A DNA stretch of 64,000 bases from Wuchereria bancrofti (lineage: Eukaryota; Nematoda; Chromadorea; Rhabditida; Onchocercidae), in the NCBI GenBank assembly GCA_005281725.1, contig SSBO01000012.1:16649865-16713864 (forward strand). Reading direction: 5' to 3'. Shown here piece after piece: positions 53,401-64,000 of the stretch. The notes under the pieces are model-generated. The model was not told the DNA's origin and did no database searches. It worked only from the letters and a program-made list of their open reading frames with translations. Position numbers and translations under genes: made by a program. Every line of letters begins with the position of its first letter. Within the stretch, counting starts at the first letter, position 1.

Positions 53401-56400
53401 TTTTTTTTTTTCATTATTTCAGAATTATGAGTTTTCAAGATTTTTTAGTTGTTTTATGTTATTCATGTTAATTGAAATCAATTAAAGGATCATACGGTTG
53501 ATGTAAATGCAGTAGTGCGTTCTCGTACGTTGCAACTTTGGACACGTTTGGCTCGTGCTTCACAAATACCGATAGTTTTTATAAGTGGTGGTCTCATTCG
53601 CGATGCCGGTGGCCGTTTGATCGATAAGTCGGTGTCAGTTAGGCGGAATGCTGCTACATTTTTAAGTGCCATTTTGGAATACAATCCGTTTGGAGCTTCT
53701 GTAGGTTATAATTTATTTTATGAACTGATTTGCATAATCTTGTCTACGAATGTTGCAGTAAATTCACGATGCATTATATCGTCTTGGGAGCAATTCAAAT
53801 TTGCTTTGAATGAAAATTTTTGTTTTGCTGAAATTTTTACAGTTGAATGCTGATGATCTGGCAGATGCTATCAGCCGTCTTGAGGCAGAACGATTTGAAT
53901 TGAAGAATACCAATCCAGGTAAGAGAAGATAAAGACAAAAAATTGTTTGCGTTTTTTAATCAGTCAAAAAACCTTACACAAAAGTGCAAGCTATTAAAGA
54001 TTAATGCATGGATGCTTATTTATGAGTAAATTAAATAAAATGTAGGATTTGACAGGGAATTACGGAATGTCTTTTAGTATTATTCCTGGGACATTTTCCT
54101 AATATTCATTAACGAAGTAGATTTGCAGTCAGTTGCATCAGCTATGTTCCTCTCTTACTGAAATCTTTTCCAAGCCAGAATTATATACTGTTTGTAGAGA
54201 AGGAAGGAATCAGAAAAGCATGTATTGAGTGGGCATCTATGAAAGAAAATTTGATTCAGTGGATTACAAGTTCAGTCAAACAAAGACTAAGCAAACGGAG
54301 TGTGGAAGCTAGTGAAGAAGAAAGTGTGGGCGGAGCCATTGATCAAAATGGGGATGAAAATGCTGCTGGTGCTTTTTTACATAATGTTGATTACATAATC
54401 TAAATGTTTTATTTTGTATAATAGACAAGTTTTTAACAAATTATTGCTAAATGAACAAGCAAGTTTATAGGCGATACGGAGAACATTTATATTGAGATCA
54501 GTGAAACAAATGGTACTGGGACGACTACTGTCAACGAGTGCATCATTGATGATGATGTCACTCTCGAAGAGTATATTTTGATTTTTATGTCCATGAATTC
54601 TAGATATTCGTGGTCTCTGTCGAAGCCCAATTACATAAAGTAAACAAGTACGATTATCCGGTTGCTTTTTGGTTGTTTTCAGATTAATAACTAAAATCGT
54701 GCATGCTCTTGAAAATCGTGGAACATGCCGTGCGGCTATCGAAGTACTTGTTCGAGCAGCTCTCGATGGCAGATTTCCTACTGTTAACAGGCTTGTTTTT
54801 TTTGGTTTTTATTTAATGCAAATTTGTATACTGGGTTACAACGCTTAAACATTCAAATTACGGAAAAGACATTTTGTTATCTGGATTTGTTACTGATGAA
54901 AAGTTATAAATTTTTCCATAGTTTAGGAATGGGACAGCCGATGAAGTCATTAGGGAATGTTATGAATCGCTGCAGGTCTATTATTTTGGTATGGGTTTGA
55001 CTTCGTAAATTTTCTTTCCTGAATAGTTTCTCAAATAATGAAGTGAGTACCATCCATTAATTAACTTATTACTTAGATGAACATAAAAAGATGCAGTTAG
55101 CCGATGACGAAGAGATGCTTGAGCTGGAAGACCGCATTGGAGATTACCAAAAAACGATGGAGGAACTGAGCAATAAGATCAAGCTGCATGAAGTGAGTAT
55201 GAACAGTTTTTTCCATCCAGGAATAAAAGTGATGCTTTGATAAGTATGGTTAATAATGCTTTAATATTGGTAGAGGTGATGTCGAGAACAACCCAGATTT
55301 TTACACATATTTTTAGCAAATTTATTCAAAATGATAAAATGATTTTAGAATGCTATAATGTTTTCATTGGAAATTGAAAACTGCATGAAACTAGCATTAC
55401 GATCCGTAATGTATGGACAAGCTAATGAATTGACTGAAATTATTCACTTTATTGTGGAAGCTAATAAGTTTGGAATTCGTGGCTCGGAGAAAAGTGTTCG
55501 TGAACTGTTCAAGGTAGTTTGGAGGCGCGACAATGCAGTTAAAGAAATTATTATAAATGCTGCTCGAGATTTATTTATCTCTGCGAACAAGTCTGTTTTC
55601 TTGCTTTGCGATTATATACCCTGTTCACTTTGAAAATCTGGAAGATCTCTTATTTTGAAGAAATACGCCGTTTCTTTTATTCAAGACATTCAAAGTCTTT
55701 AATGAAATAGTCTTTTATTCACTTATTTTGAGTGGAATGCTCACGACAAAATCGAACAAGAAAACAACGCAGAAGTGAAACAAAGGGAGCTTACATCAAG
55801 ATCTTACCTGTCATTACTTCTTAAGAGAAAAATCATTTCATGAAATTACTATTTGAGTTATTAAGTGTGGGATTAGCTACTTTTAATCACCAGTGCTACT
55901 TCACTTTCACATGCCTTCAGACAGAACTGAAACATTTTAGGAATGTTTTTTGTTTAATTTTGTCTAGAAATTTTTTTGTGCAGAGATCGCGATGTAAGTG
56001 CACGGCGAAGTGCGGAAAATCTTATCAAAATAGTTCTTGGTATCGGTGAAGAAGAAAGAGTGTCCGTTGAAGAGGTGAGACTGTTATGGAATATTTTATT
56101 AAAATATTTAAAAAAACCTCGTTGGTGTGGGAAGTTATGTGGTATTTTTTAGATCCTCTTCAGTTATTCTAAGTAATATGCAGTTGTACTATTTATCTTA
56201 GGTGCTTTGCTTGATGGCTCGGGAAAACCGCTGGGATATTGATTTGCTTGATGTACTCTCCGCAGTAGTATTTGAAACTCAAGGCGCATCTCGCATTGCA
56301 GCCTTGCGTCTCTTTTCTATTATATGCAGGTATTACTTTGCTGAAATATTTTAATTTTAAAGATTTGGGTGGAGAACGCTTTATTATCACTGACTAATCG

Positions 56401-59400
56401 ATTTTTTTAGAGCTAACAAGGAATTTATGCGAGAAAGATTAAATTTTTTCGTTGAATTAACGCAACGCGAAGGTTTTTTTGATAATGATGATGGCACGTT
56501 AGCAGCCGAATTCTTTAATGCAATTGCAATGTTAGGAAGTACTCCGAATATTAAAGATGTTGGCACTCTCTATGAATCACCGTTTCGTCTGACTGAAACA
56601 CACCGCATCCTCCAATGTGTGCATGCTGTATTAGTACAGAGTAAGTTTTTATTGTCAAAATTTATAAAATGGAGTTATCACGTTGTTCTTGACTAGGTAG
56701 TTTTTTTAAGCTTATTGATTTCAAAAATTATGGTCAACCAACTTCATGTTGGATTAGAATTAGTGAGCTGTATAAGATGCATTAGAAGTCTTGCTGATTC
56801 ATGATGCAAATCTTTTAGATGTAGCAAATATATCATATAATTGGTTCATTATGATGCAAAAGGCAGTGAACACAATATTCTATGTAGCTGCGAGACCATC
56901 TCTCTGTTGTCGACTTATTGCTAGTGGCTTAATGCATGAAGCAAAACGGTCACTCGCGTATTTTTTCCTAAAGAAACGAGAAGTTGAACAGATTGAAAAA
57001 ATTGACTTTGAGTTTGTTTGTTTTTTCTTTTTTTGTGTTTTTTTTTAAAGTTTATTTATTTTTGTTTATTTGTTTGTTAGTTTCCAAAGAAGAAATGGTT
57101 TTTGTTTAGAAATCCTCCAAACAGTGCAGATGTTGATGAGTTTGAAGATCTGTTAGCAATGGGAAAGGAGCAATTACGAGACTGTAGCGAAACTGAAGAT
57201 GAAGAACTAATTGCGTCACAGAATGTTGGTCTTGTTGGCAAGGACAATCTGTTGAGGATGAAAAAGGATGCGTTGGAATTAATGGATAAAGATAAGGAAC
57301 AATCTTTTCTGGCTTGGGAAACAGTGGCAGAACGAGTTTGTGCCTTTGCTGGACAGGTTAGTTAGATTTTAGACAGAGGAGATTTAAAATATTAGTAGAA
57401 TAATGCAGAAGTACAAGCAAAAAACAAATGAATAGACTGTTATGATAATGGCAGCCTGATGTACAGTGACAAGAGAATGATTTTGAGGTTGCTTTGAAAA
57501 CGTTAGTCCATACTGATGTATCCTTCGTGGCTGAAATGAAAAGAAAAAATGAAATCTTGCATGACATTCGAACAAATCTGAATGACATCGATCATAATAA
57601 ATTGGAGAGGGCAAATTGTGTTGAAGAGTTTTTAACGAGCAGAGTTCTTTCAACATTGGAGGCTGAATCAGTTGAAAGGCGGGGATTTTTTGAAGCTAAT
57701 GAACAGGAAGAAGGCGATCGCTTGGGCTTAACGGGTTTGTGGTTTTATCTCAACTCTTATATCAGTTTTAAACATTGATAAATAATCCCGTGGATACCAA
57801 CACTTGTGTTTATGGCACATTACTATGATTAGTTTCATCATACTTCATAGGATATACCATGTCTTTGACTCTGTAGTCCGATCTTAATCAGGAGGTGACA
57901 TACTTTTCTTTTTTTTTTTTTTTTTTTTCAGGAATATCGGAAGAAGAGCGCATTTTAGAGTGCGCACAACGAATGTGTGAAAATGCTGTGTCACGTAAGG
58001 GCTCATTACTGCATCGTTTAAGCAAATTTCTAGTTGCAGTTGTAAAATCGAAAAAAAATACATGTTCAGAAAAACTTCGTTCAACGGCAATATTGGCATT
58101 ATCAAAATTCATGCTTCTAAGGTCACCTTAATCTTGTATTAATGATGCACTTCAAATAATGACAATACCTGTGTATAATGTTATAAAGTTAATAGAATAT
58201 GTTAAGTAGAATTTACCAGTTTTTGTTTTTTTCTTTTGTATGTTATCATTTCCATTACAGTATGAAAACATGTGTGCGTTTTATGCCATTATTTCTGGAA
58301 TGCTTCAAAAATTCACCAAGCTCAGAATGCCGTAGCAATTTAATGATTGCAATTGGTGATTTGTGTTTTCGTTTCCCGAATGTAATCGAAAAATATAGTG
58401 AACATCTCTATCATGGGTTAGCCATTTTATATATTGGGAAACTTTGTTTCTTAAAAAAACTTTCTCATAGCTCGGATGATTCCAGTAAAATCTAAATATG
58501 ATCTGAAACACTATCAATATTCGATTCCTTGCAAATGTTTATTCGATCTTAGAATAAATGATAAAGATGATTATGTGCGGCAGACTTCCATTATCATACT
58601 GTCTTATCTTATGTTGAATGATATGGTAAAAGTGCGTGGAACAGTTGCCGACCTGGCGCAGTGTGTTAATGATGAAAATGTTAATGTTGGACAGCTTGCA
58701 AAATTCTTCTTTTCGGAACTTGCAAAGAAGGTTCAGTTTAAAACTTTTTTCTAATCCTTTTTTTCCAAATTACTGTTTATTTCATTTGACCTCACAAGAG
58801 CCATCACTTCAAAAATGCTGATCTCATGCCACGTCTTTATGCGCTGTGACGCACGTCATTTCTTTTTTAACCAACAACAGTGGAAAAATATTTAGCAAGG
58901 TAGTCAGCAGGAGAAAAAAGTGAAACTTCCATTGATATCCCTTTCATGTAAACTCTTTGAAAAATTACAATTTTTTCACTTAATATAACATATGAAACAA
59001 CTAAAACTGTATTGGTAAAATTAAGTAATTGATTAAAATTTCAGGGGAACATTCTTTATAATTTGATGCCTGACATGATCTCACGTCTTTCGTCTAGTGA
59101 ATCGGTGACTATCGATGACTTTATAAAAATTATGAAGTAACTCTTTAACAAGTTCTTGGAATTGCAGAAGATAAACTTCAACTTTATAAGAAATTCATCG
59201 ATTAAATAATAAACCATGTTCATAGATCCAGTTAATTTTAGTGCTCTTAAAAACCTCTTAGCCTCTAAATTATGTCGATTATTTCGTGTATCATAACTTT
59301 GTATTTCCAGATTGTTACTCGCATTTATCAAAAAGGACAAGCAAGCTGATAGTCTACTTGAAAAATTAATACAACGTATGCAGGGAGTTGTTAACAAGTA

Positions 59401-60161
59401 AGAAAAATAATTTCTTATTTCCAACTTTCTCAGTACTTTTCGTTCTGAAATAAGTTAACTTGTCTTAATTTTTTCAGAGATGGACTATTTGACACAAGGT
59501 TGGCAGAATGTCTATCACATTGTATTTCTTGCCTTCCATTAAGTGAAAAATCATTCCGTTTTATGGCAGAATCACTACCGGCTTATTCAAATTTATTAGT
59601 TTTGGAATGTGTTTTTACGAATTTACAGTCAGCTGTTCTCCACTTCAAGAAGTATTCCGTACGAAACACAGAGCTTAAGGTTTGAAAACTGTTTTAGATT
59701 TTATATTTTTATACTTTTTTTCTTGTAATTATATTAACTTACTTTTCATTCACTGGCGCAAAAGTCAACTTACAGGGAGAAGTGGATGATTTTTTGGATT
59801 CGCTGACTAAAATGCATCATGATAAACAGGAACATGAGGGTATCGCTAATCGAGGGTTGATTCATAGAGTAAGCTTCCATGTTTTATTTCTAAATCAGTT
59901 GGTTATACTTGTGGAGCAATAGGTCTGGTGAGTATAGTTTACACAACTCTTCCATTTAGAATGAGATACAGGATATCAAGTTTAAATTATATATTAAATT
60001 ATAATTTTTGTCTAGGTTTTATCACTTATTCAGCATGTGACAAGCTAGCCACGTTTGTGTTTCTTATTTGTAAATCATTTTTCTATATTTTTCTCCCAAA
60101 TAAGTTGACGTTTTTTCAGAAAAAGTGCAAAGTACCACTGAAGTTGAAGAAAGTTCGTTGA
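50455..60161 (+). CDS. dpy-28: Condensin complex subunit 1 (CAP-D2; DPY-28 orthologue)
   Basis: HEAT-repeat non-SMC subunit of condensin I, needed for mitotic chromosome condensation; in C. elegans DPY-28 also acts in dosage compensation. Thirty-one exons join in phase to 1,489 residues (C. elegans about 1,500, human about 1,400). Main exons include 50455-50578, 51305-51482, 51783-51998, 53208-53330, 53488-53700, 54198-54368, 54922-54988, 55349-55590, 56202-56329, 56411-56640, 56819-57011, 57110-57356, 57488-57734, 57932-58121, 58261-58416, 58553-58730, 59478-59679, 59776-59868 and 60120-60161. Diagnostic blocks: VVRSRTLQLWTRLARASQIP with RRNAATFLSAILEYNPFG, CRAAIEVLVRAALDGRFP, YVRQTSIIILSYLMLNDMVK, FFSELAKKGNILYNLMPDMI and KKDKQADSLLEKLIQRM. 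The last short exon (KKCKVPLKLKKVR) is a basic tail; an alternative frame there is possible. Confidence 0.92.
57907..57931. repeat. Long poly-T tract before an acceptor
   Basis: A run of mainly T, interrupted once by C, forms the polypyrimidine tract of the CAP-D2 intron that ends at 57931. It is prone to length variation and sequencing slippage. Confidence 0.6.
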
Positions 60162-61362
60162 AGCGGTGTTTATTGTGCACAAAAATATGGGAGTATTAAG
60201 TAATTAAAATTTTAACATAATATGACTAACATATTGTTCAACATGTAGTTATTGTGATTACCAAAAGTTTTCGCTTCTTTATAAATGCTGTTTACACTGC
60301 ATTTCTTTGTTTGCTTGTTCTTTTTTTTCATGACTGTAATGCTCTGCATTATTCATCTGCTGCCATTATGTGTATTAGCATTGAGATGCCATGATGAGTC
60401 AGTTTTTTAAAGTATTACAAAGAAGACATATTCGTGCTATTTTTTTGAATTTTTTGAATTCAAAAGAAACAATAGAATGGACATATGTGGACTTCTGAAC
60501 ATTTATTGTGGTTATTTCCTTTATTAAGATTCTCGAAAAATACATGTTTATAGTTATGAAGTTCGTTTTAATTATTGCTACTAACAGCTATTTTGATGTT
60601 CCTGCTATGTAGCACAGTGGGTTGAGAGACTCTTCTGTCTTTAAAAATAGCTGATTTTCTGCCGTGAGAATCGGTTATTCTTAAATGTGCACACTGCAAG
60701 AAGATGTAATGGAGTAGTTCCTATGTGCTAACGTCATAAATGTATTTTGCTGGTCTTTCAGGAATGAATCTGTTAGGAATAAATAGTATGCTCTAATTCA
60801 GGGAGTAATTTTAGCTGACAAGTTGGTAATTTCACATTGTTTTTATTGTCCATTGTGTTCTATTCTTGGATTAGGTTGGACATATACTCTGCAGTAGTTT
60901 GTTCACTGCATTCTTAAGTCGATGGGTAATCATAAATGGTAGTCCAGAGAGTTCGTTTATTATTGTTTATGCTTAAACTTGTTATTATTGATGCTGAAAA
61001 CTTCATTAACTCTCTCATCGTCCCAATCTTGAAAAAGGTTAAAGGATGTGAGTAATCATTTTTATCAACCTCTTCCATTCAAGACTGGATAATCACTAAA
61101 TTTAATATTTAATATGGCCAGCTGTCGAGAGTTACGGCGTTTGTAAACATAATCAGTAATAATCAGCAATAACAATGAGAATGAAGTGCCAATTCGAGAG
61201 GCGGGGTGCTAGTGTAATAGGTGCTGCATACATGCGGAAATGTAATATGATCTAGCAGCTGCCATTTGCTTTGCTTTGTGCCACTTAACAATCGTTTTGC
61301 TGAGATCACTGTTCTCGGATACGGACTTCAGTTACATCTGGATATTGTTTAGTAGATGAAGG
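60162..61362. other. Spacer downstream of CAP-D2
   Basis: About 1.2 kb of AT-rich sequence without a supportable gene or RNA. Its right end precedes a small unrecognised gene. Confidence 0.45.
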
Positions 61363-62765
61363 ATGGATGAATCAGTGGCACAATCTCCGGAACAACAGGT
61401 ATCTATCGATTCATTTAAGACAGAAGTTATCGTTAATGGAGACTGGAGAGCCACTTTAATCTTTGAGGACTCGACAAGAGATGAAAAAGCTATTGCTTTG
61501 TACTTAGAAACACATTTCTCCATTAGTGATAACTTCTGTCTTAAATGAATTGGAGTAATTGCTGTATAACTTTGAAATGAACAACCCAGAAGGAAATCTC
61601 GATAATTTTCCTAAATGCAATTTTTTTCCAGATAAGTTTCCCCACTTTTGATTTGTAAGTTCTTCAGGAGGTACTAAATCTTGGCCTGTCATCATAACTT
61701 TAGTAATGGGATGTTCGAAAATGAGATTTTTTTGTTTGAAAGCTTTTTTAGTATTTAAACAAATGCTTCAGATAATTACAAGCGCGTCGGTAACATCTGC
61801 AATTCCAACAACAGATCACAATGATGTGGTTAGTTTTACTGTTTGTGACCCTTCTATGAACTGAATAAGAGTGCATTGATGATGAGCGGAAGGTATGATT
61901 TGCATGTAATTGCAAGTCAGAAATATGAGGAGTGTTTATTTCGATTCATTCCCTTATCACTATCATTATCACTGCCTATTACACTCACTATGCCATTTAC
62001 TTCATAAGGAATTTTTTTTTCTTTGCGATATGCACATAAGGCTGCAGTCACCGTTGCTACTGTCCGATACATTCAGTGGCTAGATGATAATTATTCGGTG
62101 GCTAACTTTTCCCACTCTTCGTTCACTTTCATGTTTGTCAGTCCATCAGTTGGGCTTTGAGCTTATGATTACAGCATTTCAATTGATAAATATTACAGAA
62201 GAAAGTAAATCAAATCTAATTTCCTACGATACCCAATGTACTGCTTGAAAATGGGTTGGGTGGTTTTGGATGGTCAACGAAATGAAATCTTTCTCTAGTT
62301 TTGAGCTGCTTTTTTAGTATTTCTTTTTTTCGTACAATAACGTGACTTTATTTATATGTTCATTCTATCTTGTTGATTTTGGTCAATTTCAAATTTAATG
62401 TTAGTCATTTTTGTGCCTTAGTCAAAAGTGTAGTATAAAGTTGTTCGCATTTTTTTTTTAGCAGGTAACCGAAATAACCGTGCAAATTGAACTGAAAGGA
62501 AAGGAATCGACAGCAAGTAATTGATCGGAGATTATGCATTTATTTGTATCTTCTTTAACTACTTTTCCCAAGTTACTTTTGTTTCCATTACTGCATCCGA
62601 AGTATTATTATACGTGCTTCCCTTAATTCTATTTTGTTGAGATTAGATTATCAAATTGATAACGCGGATTTTATGGAAAAATTCGGATTTACAAAGCTGA
62701 AACGTCAAGAGAGATCCAACAAACTTAAGAAACTAAAGGAAGATAAAAGTGAGAGTGATAAATGA
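61363..62765 (+). CDS. Small charged protein (unrecognised)
   Basis: Three exons, 61363-61398, 62465-62516 and 62647-62765, join in phase (0, then 1) to give 68 residues. The protein begins MDESVAQSPEQQ, continues VTEITVQIELKGKE, then YQIDNADFMEKFGF and a lysine-rich tail TKLKRQERSNKLKKLKEDK ending in ESDK. Donor CAG-GTATCT and acceptors TTAGCAG and GATTAG are good. The exon 2 acceptor is a tandem AG-CAG, so one extra Gln may be included in some transcripts. No signal peptide or membrane span is visible; the C-terminal half should be helical and basic. I recognise no family. Without splicing, exon 1 stays open to 61548 because of the inverted repeat in intron 1, which I consider non-coding. 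Confidence 0.5.
61409..61550. repeat. Inverted repeat with 34-bp arms (foldback/MITE-like)
   Basis: Bases 61409-61442 and 61517-61550 are reverse complements at 32 of 34 positions, separated by 74 bases. Transcribed, this would fold into a long hairpin. No clear target-site duplication is seen at the ends. It lies inside intron 1 of the small gene. Confidence 0.85.
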
Positions 62766-63568
62766 TTGGTAATACATAGAGTCGGAATAATCGTTCTTAA
62801 AAGTTATTTTTTCTTGGGTTTTTAAGCACTTATAAACTTCTGCAATTTGTTTACATATGAACCACCCTTTTGGAAGTTGGAAATTGACACTAATAAAGTC
62901 TTCTTTTTGGATTTCGTTGTTTTCAGGAAAACTACAAAATACATCATTCCAACTTCTGGGAGAAATGTGTTACTTTAATGACTTGAATCTGCCGTTGTTT
63001 GCTTTTGCTTTATCAGTGATAGTTTAAAAAAAAAGAACTTTCAGAAGACTTTAGTACCACATATCTTCCTAATAAAGCATAAGTTTTGTCTCTTCGAAGC
63101 ACATAATGTAAATATATTGCCTTCATTCAATAACTGGAATGTTACAAAAATCGAGAGGACTGTTACTTAACCAGTAAGACAGTAATATGAAACGCAAAAT
63201 ACCTATATTCACTGCGAGAAATGGTACTTTCTCCACAGGCTGCTATTTGTATACATTTATTACGGTTAGTTAGGCAGAAGTAAGCTCATCTCATTTTCTG
63301 CAATGCATTTTATGGTTGAAGATATTTCCTTTTCGTATTTAAAAATTAAAATTATGGCTTTATGTTTTTTTTTTTTTTCCATTCATCCATACATTTTATT
63401 ATCCATTTCTGAGTGCTGGATTTTTGTAATTAACTGGCAACTTTTGAAAACGTGGCCCTATAGTTTGTATAGCTGGAATTTTTAAAAATAGATCATCAAC
63501 TTCACTAGAATTAACGTGTACACTTATTGTTTATTCTTATTTTTCCATTTTTTCTTTCATTTGTACAG
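62766..63568. other. Spacer before the right-edge coding fragments
   Basis: AT-rich, about 800 bases, without a gene I can support. The frame at 63303-63485 is dominated by a poly-T run and is rejected. Confidence 0.45.
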
Positions 63569-64000
63569 CCCACTAAATTGAATTACAGTATCTTGGCGAG
63601 TCCATTAAACATTTCTAATGAAGTATTGAAAAGCTGTAAAGCTAAGCAAATTGAAATTCACGGACGTTCAGTTTCAGGGAATAATATCAAACCGGCAGTC
63701 TAAAATAAATGCAAATGCTGAGCCTAAAGAAATTATTTTACCGTCAGCAGTATCGACAATGACCAGTACGATACCACTGGTATGTTTTTTTAGATTTTAT
63801 AAGACTTTTGAATGAGTCGTTGGGAGCAACTGTTCTGTGACTATACGTTGGTCAGCTATACAAGTTATTTGTTCTTGATCCAGAAAATTTGAAATTGGAA
63901 CAGATATCCAGCTCAGAAATTCCATTTCCAGGATTTACAAACAGATAATCCTTTGGAGCTTTTCATATGTCCAACATTCTGTGAAACTTCGGCAATTTCG
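63569..64000 (+). CDS. Possible exons of an unidentified gene running off the window
   Basis: After a good acceptor (TTTGTACAG, ending 63568) a frame reads PTKLNYSILASPLNISNEVL and so on to a stop at 63701-63703. Overlapping it, from an acceptor at 63677, another frame reads NRQSKINANAEPKEIILPSA to a GTATGT donor at 63780. After an acceptor at about 63884 the sequence reads ENLKLEQISSSEIPFPGFTN, then in another frame DNPLELFICPTFCETSAIS to the edge. The composition looks coding, but the frames do not join cleanly and I recognise nothing. Confidence 0.3.

Noticed and set aside
60120..60190. Alternative last-exon frame of CAP-D2 ending at TAA about 60197
   Set aside because: It needs a phase 1 junction, but the preceding exon ends in phase 0; kept only as a lesser possibility.

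Overview
This window reads as nuclear DNA of a nematode, most probably a filarial or other spirurid worm. It is strongly AT-rich. Its genes are cut into many short exons with nematode-type TTTYAG acceptors, and several start codons lie a few bases after such an acceptor, as expected for spliced-leader trans-splicing. One gene matches the nematode proneural factor LIN-32 in and around its bHLH, and another has the nematode LEV-9 domain plan. I see no prokaryotic, organellar or viral genes. All family assignments come from recognising protein motifs; no database search was run. Exon chains were built by hand from splice sites and reading phase.

Layout, left to right. Bases 1-2717 (+) hold the 3' part of ALG2. 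It faces a minus-strand GT31 glycosyltransferase (3612-5590). Ribosomal protein L30 (7345-8465), uridine kinase (9779-11329), the Erv1/ALR sulfhydryl oxidase (11983-12921), an HRI-type eIF2-alpha kinase (13822-19886), the Rab geranylgeranyltransferase beta subunit (21440-26036) and the atonal-family bHLH gene lin-32 (28333-29756) follow on the plus strand.

A GMP reductase with a frameshift and altered conserved residues lies at 32144-34086. The large minus-strand gene 34939-43592 encodes a LEV-9-like secreted protein with a WAP domain, about 17 CCP/sushi modules and an Ig-like domain. Next come a glutaredoxin-like protein and taspase 1 only 7 bp apart (46771-49203), condensin subunit CAP-D2/DPY-28 in 31 exons (50455-60161), a small unrecognised gene (61363-62765) and fragments of another at the right edge.

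Most genes are housekeeping and unrelated in pathway: N-glycan synthesis, pyrimidine salvage, disulfide relay, Rab prenylation, translation and chromosome condensation. The points that deserve attention are the HRI kinase, a family not found in C. elegans to my knowledge and relevant to heme-auxotrophic worms; the long C-terminal extension of the LEV-9-like protein behind a tetrabasic site; the apparently decaying GMP reductase; the near-zero-spaced glutaredoxin/taspase pair; and a 34-bp inverted repeat at 61409-61550. I found no clearly new multi-gene system.
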